A DNA stretch of 64,000 nt, taken from positions 6,766,850 to 6,830,849 of the forward strand of contig NC_037265.1 in assembly GCF_000002425.4 (NCBI RefSeq), given 5' to 3'. Below the pieces are notes generated by a model. That model saw only the letters and a program-made list of their open reading frames with translations. It did no database searches and had not been told where the DNA came from. This document shows, piece after piece, positions 55,299-64,000 of this stretch. The translations under genes and the position numbers were made by a program. Source of the DNA: Physcomitrium patens. Lineage: Eukaryota > Streptophyta > Bryopsida > Funariales > Funariaceae. How positions within the stretch are numbered: the first letter of the stretch is position 1; every line of letters starts with the position of its first letter.

Positions 55299-57238
55299 AT
55301 GGAGCAAACATGGGTACCCCAAATGCCTACTACGAAACTGGAGCTTTTTTCCAACAAGTATTACGCAGCTTGTGCATTGAGCGGTATGATATCCACTGGC
55401 TCGGTTCATTTGCTTGTTACCCCCTTCGACATGCTGAAGGTCAATATGCAGGTATTTCTGAGATGATTCTGGTTAGATCTCTCCCTACATTTGCATGAAG
55501 TGCGTGAAACGTTGAGTGGAAAATACTTATTACTTGCTGCCCTACTGCTGGAGGAAAACTGTAATTTAGTACTGTTCCAAGTGTTCATTTTTGACGGTTC
55601 AGTGGGGCCTAGTCGCACCACCCACATTGTTCATTCTATGACTAGTTATTGAAAAAAATTCTCTTGCTATCTTTCTACATCTGACATGATTCGAGAGCTT
55701 CAACAGCTTTAAATTGAGTCTTGTTTCATTTACTGAGATTCTCAATTGTTCGTGCTGCGCAGGCTAATCCCCGAAAATACAAATCTATTGTAAAAAGTTT
55801 TGGCATAATTTACAGTGAGCAAGGACTGAAAGGTATATGGAAGGGCTGGGGAAGTAAGCTTTGCGGCTACAGCGCTCAAGGAGCATTTAAATTTGGTCTT
55901 TACGAATACTTTAAGAAGTTTTACAGCGACGTAGCTGGTACAGACTACATAAGGCTGAACAAAACTTCGATTTATGTTGCTAGCAGCTTATCTGCGCAGA
56001 TCATAGCAGACACGGCATTATGTCCGTTTGAATCAATCAAAGTGCGAGTACAGACGGGCTACGCAAAGGGTTTAACTGATGGATTACCTAAAGTGTATCG
56101 TGCAGAAGGACTCACTGGGTGAGTGGCTTTACCTTCCCTTTTAATTGCACAATGTGTCAGGTGTCGTTGGGATGAGTTGAGGTCGTTGTGTATTTGTTTG
56201 TTTGTCCACATGTTAGGAATCGCACTGCCCCCCATGCTTATGAAATTTGTCATGTATAGTAAGTTAGTACTTAATTGAAATTTCTCTTTGCATTTTCTGC
56301 AAATTCCATCTAGTTTTGAGAATTAGTGTCTGAGAACCAGATTCTTATTTTTTCCAGGCTGTACAAGGGCCTTGTGTCACTTTGGGGACGCAACCTACCT
56401 TGTGAGTTATCATTCAGAATCTCTGTTCCATTGTTATACCGCTCGTTATCCGACCTGGAGACAGTAGTACACGTTCTTTCACTCTTTCGACTGAACCTTG
56501 CCCTTTGAGTACATAAGAATTCTTGTTGGCTATCTAATTTCCTGTGTATGTTTGCAGTTGCAGTACTCATGTTTTCTACGTTCGAGCATTCAGTTGATTT
56601 TCTTTATGGGAATATTATCCATAAACCTAAAAACGAGTGCTCAATGGGCGTGCAGCTCGGGGTCACATGTATGGCTGGTTACATGTCTGGGGTGGCGGGT
56701 ACCATTATCTCTAACCCAGCGGACAACATGATAACTGCTATCAACAAAAGGAAGGGCCTCTCTTATGTGCAGGTTTGATAACGCCTTATAATCATTTTTT
56801 TACCGTAGTTTTCACAGCAGATTCATCTACATCCTTACGTTTCCGTTCATGCCTGCAGTTCAATTTGTTTCGGGTTCTGAAATGCAACTTAAGACCCATA
56901 ATCAGTAATGCTCATGTGATTGCTCTTCAACAGGCTGCTAAGAGCATAGGACTTGTAGGGCTATTCACAAGAAGCTTGCCGTTGCGTGTGATGCTCGTGG
57001 GTCCGTTGGTTACTGCGCAATGGTTCTGCTACGATTCCATGAAAGTTTTGGTTGGCTTGTAAGTGTTCGTATTTTCTTCCTTGAATTCGAATTGGATTTC
57101 ACCGTTAAATGTTACTTGGAGGGGTTGTAAATAACCGAAACAAGGGCAGAGTAAAACCTAACGTATCACGTTATCTAATTTGACAGGCCTACGAGTGGAG
57201 GTGTGGAGCACTTGATAAGTGACCAAGACGGGTTGTGA
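55299..57238 (+). CDS. PHT3: Mitochondrial phosphate carrier (PHT3/MPT, SLC25 family)
   Basis: Six exons give 314 residues, all GT-AG and in phase: 55299-55451, 55763-56118, 56358-56401, 56558-56772, 56934-57058, 57187-57238. Three mitochondrial-carrier repeats are visible: PFDMLKVNMQ (42-51), PFESIKVRVQT and NPADNM (third motif in the reduced form usual for this family). Other landmarks: KSIVKSFGIIYSEQGLKGIWKGW, GAFKFGLYEYFKKFYSD, LGVTCMAGYMSG and VGLFTRSLPLRV. The protein imports phosphate with protons across the inner mitochondrial membrane for ATP synthesis. Its short N-terminus without a long presequence and C-terminal PTSGGV resemble Arabidopsis PHT3;3 more than the longer forms. Start: first ATG in the exon-1 frame. 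Intact; a copia element lies 700 bp downstream. Confidence 0.95.
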
Positions 57239-57937
57239 TTACCCTGCAACAACGATTCTTATATTTTGGGCTACACGAATCGGTTTGAATTATTTTTCGA
57301 TGTAAATGTACTTGCTTCCGTAGATATTGACGATTTCGAGAGATCAGTTAAGTCAACAAAATCTCGAAATAGAATATATACAGGAAAAGTTCCCACTAAA
57401 TAGTGAACGATGAGAGAATTCGATTTAGAATATGGGAACTGCATTGAGTTTGTCATGATGTTTTTCGTCACTTGGAACACATGAAGATAGCGAATTGGTT
57501 ACAATTTTGGACGCTTTTCTAACCCTCTGATAACTCAGAAAAAAGATTTCTGAGCATTCTCAACTAACAGATCCACAATTGATACTTCTTACGGTTTTTC
57601 TTTCTGATTTCAAAGCTTATCACATTCTAGAGTTGATAATGTCATTCTCAATGTGGTCACCAAAACCCTGCTCTGCGTTTTCATGCTGACAGGGAAAAGA
57701 GCTTCGTAACAATTCCACAGAATCTCTATGAGACCGTTTATATTTTAGGTTCAAGTTATTGAAAGGCTTGAAAACTCAAGTCGGCACTTGGCAAAAAAGG
57801 CATCTACGATTTCTGCCCTTACCATCACTTCACATGATCATTCTACTACTCAATACGTGCTCACATATAATACGGGTTCTTACTATGATGTGGAGGTTAC
57901 ATGAGCTGCATCAAAAAAAGATAAAATCAATCGCTAG
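57239..57937. other. 3' flank of the carrier gene
   Basis: Probably 3' UTR for the first 100-300 bases. No coding or repeat feature seen before the copia LTR. Confidence 0.5.
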
Positions 57938-58207
57938 TGTTGACATCATTAAATGTAGCTGGTGCTTTCCATAATATTTATTGTAGACTATAGTAAATAT
58001 TGTAGCTATAGTATTTAGAGTCTAGTAGAGAAGTATTGTTTATCATCTCTCCTTTTCTCTTCTTATATACGAGACACAACCAGATCAATAGATTTTTATG
58101 TGAAGCTCTCTCTCCTTAGAAACCCTCTTCTATGTATGACTTACTACTACTCTTGTGTGTGTATATGACTTACTATTACTCTTGTGTCTTTCTAAACATT
58201 CTCAACA
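57938..58207 (+). repeat. Copia 5' LTR
   Basis: 270 bp, TGTTGACATCATTAAATG...CATTCTCAACA; matches the 3' LTR closely. A partial palindrome TATAGTAAATATTGTAGCTATAG lies near its start. Confidence 0.93.
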
Positions 58208-58224
58208 CGTTATCAGCAAGACTT
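58208..58224 (+). promoter_or_regulatory. Copia primer-binding site
   Basis: CGTTATCAGCAAGAC directly after the LTR; CGTTATCAGCACG is a sequence I know from this position in many plant copia elements. Confidence 0.6.
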
Positions 58225-58489
58225 TCTTCTACACACTATCACAATTTTTTTGCTCTAGTCTTGACTCTTCAAACCTATTGTTACTCTTATTACTCTTGCT
58301 TAGTGTCTGCCTCATGATCTTGTTGCTCTTCTTGCTGGCCCTTCACACATTAGCTGCTTACTTAGAGCACTTGTTCCACTCTTTGCCTTGCTTGCTTAGA
58401 ATATTTTGTTTAGAATACTTGATCCACCCCAACTCCACCCCAGCTTGCTCCCTGCTGCACCCCGCAATTGTTGCCAAACTGCTGCCAAA

Positions 58490-58735
58490 CCCACCGAGCT
58501 GCCGCCGCTGCCACTCTATTGCCATTGACGCTGTCGCCTGCCGCTGTTGCTGCCCTACTGCCGCCGCCGCCTGCCGTTGCCTACTGTTGCCACCTTGTTG
58601 CCCTACTACTGCCGCCTGCCATTGCCCGCCACTACTGTTGTTGCCTGCTGCTGCCACCCTATCGCCCTACTACTGCAACCCTACCACTGCCACCCTACCG
58701 CTGCCTGCTGCCGCCATCTTATTGCTGTTCAGCTG
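58490..58735 (+). repeat. CTGCCG/CTGCCA-rich low-complexity leader
   Basis: Irregular run of CTGCCGC, CTGCCAC, CTATTGCC and TGTTGCC units between primer site and gag, much GC-richer than the rest of the element. Open frames over it are compositional (Cys/Leu/Pro repeats). Confidence 0.8.
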
Positions 58736-58884
58736 CCTTAATCTACAACCTCCTTGAAAAAATATATATATATATATATATATTTCAAGTTCAAGTTTAT
58801 CATTTCATTTGACTTTATATTTTAAGGTACGTTTTACTCAACTTTTTTACTTGATCTTGTATTTTCTTTGCAGATTTATTTATA

Positions 58885-61800
58885 ATGAGTGCTTCAACAT
58901 CTTCAATTGCTTTTATGATGGTTCCAACTATTACCAATGCATCCCAACATTTTCAAGCTCTTTTATTTCCACCATTGACTGTGGATGGAAAAAATTATCT
59001 ATTATCGGCAAAAATGGCAAAAGCAAATTTATTTGCAGAACAACTCTCGGATGTCATTATGTTTGAAGAATCTCCTATAATAAGTATTTCTATACCTCCT
59101 GCTATTTGTTGGAAAGCACTTCTTCTCCTTCATCGTCATCTTGTACCTGTATTACAACATCAATATTTAGAAATAGAAGATCTTGCAAAACTTTGGAAGA
59201 ATCTTAAATCCAAGTTTGATCATCAAAAGACCATTTTTCTTTCACGTGCATGTCATAATTGGACACATTTAAGTGTCTTAGATTTTTCAAATTTAAATGT
59301 CTTAAATAGTAAAATGGATAGTATTGTCTCACAATTATGATTATGTGGACAAAGCATTTCTGAAGAAGAAATGATTGAAAAAACTCTCTCTACATTTCCT
59401 CCTGTATCTGATGTGCTTGCACAACAATATATGAACATGAAATTTCAAAGTCATTCTGATCTCATGTCTTATCTACTTCTTGTAGAGAAGCAAAATGAGC
59501 TACTAGTACATAATGCGGAAGCTCATCATATTGGAACTACAGTTCCAAAATCTCATGCGCTTAATATTTCAAAGTCTAAGAAGAAATTATATAAACATGG
59601 AAAACGTGCTCATAAGTATCAGAGTAGTCATAATCATGACCATTTTTATCCATATGGAAAGAATAAACGTTCTACTATTAATTATAGTAGAAAATAAAAA
59701 TCAGAGATGCGTTCTTGCCATAAGTGTGGAATGATTGGACATTTAGCACATGCGTGCTGTACTTCAGAATATTTTATTAAAATATTCAAAGAAAATTAGA
59801 AATTACGAGCTGATGTCCAATCATTTGAATCCATCGACATGAAATTCATACCATGGATGCGTCAATGGATTCAATTGGTGTTGATGACTTAGAGGCTTAT
59901 ATGAATGATAAAACCTCTAATGATAAATCAAATGATGCGCTCATTGATTCTGCAACAACATATACTATCTTGCGAGATAGATGATTTTTTATTGAAAAAT
60001 CTTCAACTTAGCAAACTAAAAATATGATGACCATGGCTGCAGCAAATGCGTTTTGTTTCCAAGAAGGCACAGCGATGGTAAAATTACCTATGGATTCTAT
60101 TATAAAATGTAAACATGCAATGTTTGCACCCTCAGCACGTCGAAGTCTGATCAACTACCGAGATGTGCGTATTAATGGTTATCACCTCTCGACCGCCACT
60201 TTAAATAGAAAAGAGGTTTTGGTTCTTGCAAAGAACCATAAAGTTATTGAAAAAGCTTTTGCTACAAAAAATGGTTTATACCGAATTGTGGTTCGGCCTC
60301 CCATTATATTTAATTTTGCATCATCTATCACAGAGAGTCGTGTTTCTCTCTGGCATGGATGATTGGGACATCCAAAATCCACATTATTTAGAAAGATCAT
60401 TCCATGTATAACTAAGCACAATATAAAGCATGTGGATGTAGACTCTATAGAATTATATCGTGTATGTGTGCAAGGTAAGATGATTACTCGGTCTTCAATT
60501 TGGAAACTTCCACAAGAATTACCACCAATGCTTGAAAAATTACATGGTGATATTTGTAGTCCTATTAATCCAATATCAAGACCATTTTGTTATTTTTTGG
60601 TCCTTGTTGATGAATCAGGTAAACAATCATATGTTTCATTATTATCAACTTGAAACATGGTGTTTACCTATTTTATATCTATGCTTATTCATTTTTGGGC
60701 ATATTTTCTTGATTATCTTATAAAAACATTATGTATGGATAATGCAAAAGAATTCGCATCAAAGTCTTTTGAAGACTATTATACTGCAACAAGAATTGAG
60801 TTGACATATTATGTTCCATATGAACATGCTCAAAATAGACTTGCAAAGTCATTTATAAAGCGTATACAACTCATAACCGGGCCACTCCTCCTTCATACAA
60901 ATTTACCTGCATCTATGTGGGATCATGCAGTTTTATATGCTGCAGCATTAATATGCCTCTGTCCTTCTTCTCTTGAAATTGTTTCACCACATGAGCTCAT
61001 TTTGGGTTGTATTCCAAATGTATCTCACTTACGAGTATTTGGTTGCCGTGCTTGGATTCCAGTACCAGAACCTCAATGGCGTACCATTGGAGCTCATCGA
61101 TATAAGACATATATGTTGGTTTTGATTCACCAAGCATTATTCGTATTGTTGATCTATCAACTGGCACATTATTACATGCACATTTGTAAAATTTTTGTTT
61201 TGAAAAAAATGTATTCCCATCTCTTTAAGGAGGAGTATCCAATCAACAAAGAAATAAAGTACTCATATTTGAAGCACCAGAAATGTTTATAATGAATCTT
61301 GATCCTAGGACATCTTTGGCAGAAATTGAAGTTGCTAAGATTTTGCATCTAAAATAGATCACAGATGAAACACCTAATGGCTTCAATGATGCATCTAGAA
61401 TTATAAGAGTTCCTATTAATGAGGCTCAAAATGCACCTGCTTAGATTGCAGTGCCATTGACTACAATACCTCAAGTTATAACAACAACAACTAAAAGAAC
61501 TTGTGGACCAGATAAGCAACCACGTAAGAAGAAAGCTATAAAATTGACTAATCCTCGTATTATTTTTCAAGAAATTCCACTCATCTTGTGGGACTACCAA
61601 TTCATGATGATATATCCATGCATAATGTACCTTCAATTCCTATGAAAAACAATCTTGGAATTGGAAGGAATAAGAACAAGTTGAGTAAAGAATTATCTAT
61701 TATGTATTGTGCTACAGATAATATTTGGGATAGACCATCTATGACGATAGATGAATCATTTCCATATATGATTATAGAAGCCCTTTCTTGCAAGGAAGAT

Positions 61801-62990
61801 GATTTTGAACCTCAAACCATTGAGGAGGCGGTGCGTCGCTCTAATTGGTCAAAATGGAAAACTGCTATTGAAGAGGAGTATACCTTTTTGTATAAGAAGA
61901 AAGTCTTTGGTCCAATTATAGATACTCTTACATCTCGCCTTGTGGGATATAAGATGGTATTAATATGCAAGCGAGATGCTGAAGGTCAAATAACCCGCTA
62001 TAAAGCTCGTCTTGTTGCTTAAGGATTTACTCAACGATTTGGCATTGATTATGAATCCACATATTCTCCAGTCATGGATTCAATTGCATTTTGATATATT
62101 ATTGGAATGACAATTCATGCTACCCTTGAGATGCATTTTATGGATGTAGTAACTGCATATCTATATGGTTCTCTTGATGCAAATATTTATATGCAAGTTC
62201 CACCTGGTTTAGAAACAGGAACTCCAAATGGACCCGCTCCAAGACAATATTGTGGTATTAAATTATGTAAGGTCTTGTATGGTTTAAAATAATTGGGATG
62301 CCTGTGGTATCAATGTCGTCAAGATTATTTAATTATAAATAATTTTATAAGTGATCAACTAATCCCTTGCAAGACATAGTGCACGTCCAACACTACGATA
62401 TTGGAATGGCATCAAATATTTATTACGTTATTTAAAAGGTACTCAAGACTTAGAATTATACTATATATAATCCACAGATCCAAAATTGGTTGGATATTGT
62501 GATGCAGGATATAAATCTGATACTGCAACAGCTAAATCTCAAACAGGATATGTATTTTCAAGACATGGAGCTACAATATCATGGAAATCAATGAAACAAA
62601 CAATAACTGTAATTTCATCCAACCATGTAGAAATTATTACCTTACATGAAGCATCTCGAGAATGTATTTGGTTGCGATCAAATGATAAATTCATTCAAAC
62701 AACCTATGGATTTTCATATGATGATTTTCCAACTATCTTACATGAAGATAATAGTGCTTGTATTGCACAGATGCAAGTTGGTTTCATTAAAGGCGACATG
62801 ACAAAGCATATTGATCCAAAGTATTTTAGTTATATCTATGTCTTGATTACTGATTAACCACTCATAATTAAGAAAATTGAATCTACAAATAACCTTATTG
62901 ATCTCTTCACCAAAGCTCTCCCATTAAGCAACCATTGTCGATTTACTTATGGCATTGGTATGCAGCAACTTACTTTTCTTGAATAAGAAA
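58885..62990 (+). pseudogene. Copia gag-pol polyprotein, broken
   Basis: Gag from ATG 58885 (MSASTSSIAFMMVPTITNAS) with zinc knuckle CHKCGMIGHLAHAC (59712-59753). Protease near 59935 (ALIDSATTYTIL). Integrase: GLYRIV...SLWHG.LGHP and the HGDICSP catalytic Asp segment, then CMDNAKEFAS and MWDHAVLYAAALI (60000-61100). RT: WKTAIEEEY, YKARLVA.GFTQRFGIDYESTYSPV, MDVVTAYLYGSLDANIYMQVPPG and KLCKVLYGLK (61855-62292). The YVDD block is deleted near 62372, where the sequence jumps to RYWNGIKYLLRYLKGTQDL. RNase H: VGYCDAGYKSD...QTGYVF and HEDNSACI. Many stops. Confidence 0.9.
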
Positions 62991-63196
62991 GTTAATGAAC
63001 TCTTTAAATAATTAAAGAAAATGATGTTGTATTTTTTTTCCTTCATCTATGGTTTTGTTCTTAAATACAATAAGGTTTTCTTAGATAATGTTTTAATGAG
63101 GCAACAATTGTTGATCTTGCAAGATCATAGAAAATTATAGATCATAATTCTATACAAATTTTATATTATGTAAATATTATGATGAGCAAGGAGGAG

Positions 63197-63468
63197 TGTT
63201 GAGATCATTAAATGTAGCCGACACTCTCTATAATATTCATTGTAGACTATAGTAAATACCATAGCTATAGTATTTAGAGTCTAGTGGAGAAGTACTATTT
63301 ATCCTCTCTCCTTTTCTCTTCTTGTATGTGAGATATAACCAGATCAATAGATTTTTATGTGTGAAGTGCTCTTTCTTTAGAAACCCTCTTGTGTGTATGA
63401 CTTACTACTACTCTTATGTGTATATATGACTTACTATTACTCTTTTGTCATTCTAAATATTCTCAACA
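63197..63468 (+). repeat. Copia 3' LTR
   Basis: 272 bp matching 57938-58207, preceded by the polypurine tract GCAAGGAGGAG. Confidence 0.93.
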
Positions 63469-64000
63469 GCCAATAATCTAATTTTCTATAATTATTTGCT
63501 AGTTATATAATCCCATTGCCGAAAAAGATTTTGGAATTGATGTTCAACAATCTCAACCAAAGTTAAAATTCTGGTGTTGACATACATTCGAGAACGAAAT
63601 GCGGAAAAGTATCATCCCCTGCCACCCAGCATAGCAGCACGTGCAACACTTGTAATGGAGATGTGGGCGGGAAAGTGGGAGCCTGTCACTATCTTGGTTT
63701 TGCACATGGCATGACATGACATGACATGACGCACTCAGTGGTCCAAGTCCATGCTGCGCATAGTCATGGAGAGTAATACTTTGAATTCACATAATGTAAC
63801 AAGATGGGGTTTAAAATATAAACATCGCATCTTTGGAAACTAATCGAAATACTCAACACTTATTCATTTTTTATTTCTTAACCAATGAAACTTGACTTCT
63901 TATTGTCATCAAGGACATACATTATCATCAGCATATCATGCTTCAGGGAGAAAAGTAGATCCAATGGTTATAACATTCTGTTGAAATTGAAACGTGTTTG
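63469..64000. other. Unannotated flank with (ATGAC)4
   Basis: Four perfect ATGAC units at 63711-63730; otherwise no gene or repeat recognised. Confidence 0.6.

Larger units (their letters stand above)
57938..63468 (+). mobile_element. Ty1/copia LTR retrotransposon, defective
   Basis: 5.5 kb with LTRs 57938-58207 and 63197-63468 (TGTTGA...TCTCAACA), a CGTTATCAGCAAGAC segment next to the 5' LTR, a polypurine tract GCAAGGAGGAG (63186-63196), and coding order gag, protease, integrase, RT, RNase H, as in copia. Flanks GCTAG and GCCAA do not form a clear duplication. Stops and an RT deletion make it non-autonomous. Confidence 0.92.

Noticed and set aside
58155-58812. Long overlapping frames rich in Cys, Leu, Pro and Ala
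   Set aside because: They arise from the CTGCCG/CTGCCA low-complexity leader of the copia element; all frames are open for compositional reasons.

Overview
The window looks like nuclear DNA of a land plant, most likely a bryophyte (moss). Three spliced plant-type housekeeping genes sit as small GC-richer islands in A+T-rich DNA full of decayed LTR retrotransposons. Most of the Ty3/gypsy copies are chromoviruses with a C-terminal chromodomain of the Tcn1-like type described from mosses, lycophytes and fungi. The moss assignment is an inference from element type and gene style; no organellar or rRNA marker is present.

Bases 1-29.0 kb are one multi-level nest of retrotransposons. The oldest, D (+ strand, 5' end outside the window, 3' LTR 28491 to about 29045), is interrupted by E (+, 1782-6118) and by A (- strand, 7357-28155, perfect 5-bp target duplication ATTTC). 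A is interrupted by B (+, about 11037-25771), and B's gag is interrupted by C (+, 11808-20222, 4-bp duplication GCGA). A, B, D and E are chromoviruses of two LTR families (A/E and B/D). C is a different gypsy lineage with 1.2-kb LTRs, no chromodomain and a tRNA-Trp-like primer site. Decay (C-to-T/G-to-A stops, A+T enrichment) is greatest in D and E and least in A, B and C, as nesting order predicts.

29.0-41.1 kb holds two host genes on the + strand: a 12-exon membrane-anchored RING-H2/CUE ubiquitin ligase like Arabidopsis RIN2/RIN3 (CDS 32269-36291) and an 8-exon mitochondrial K+-H+ exchange-related protein (Mit_KHE1 family, CDS 38022-41055). 41-53.6 kb is a second repeat zone: a dead pogo/Tigger-like transposase, an 11-12-bp minisatellite, three broken B-type chromoviruses (F -, G +, H -) and an unidentified 1.3-kb insert inside F. 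53.7-57.3 kb holds a possible small gene and a 6-exon mitochondrial phosphate carrier (CDS 55299-57238). A Ty1/copia element (57938-63468) lies just downstream of the carrier.

The most notable signals are in the chromoviruses. (1) The sequence 2 nt after the 5' LTR is complementary over 11-12 nt to an LTR segment about 30 nt past the TATA box. This is the arrangement of Tf1/sushi self-priming, and it is seen in A, B and G, more weakly in E. (2) The leaders carry a hairpin with a conserved GCGGATTACC-like loop and stems that covary between elements. (3) All five copies that reach that far carry an unrecognised third ORF between pol and the 3' LTR with a conserved GHYRWLxGPxNHLxRE core.
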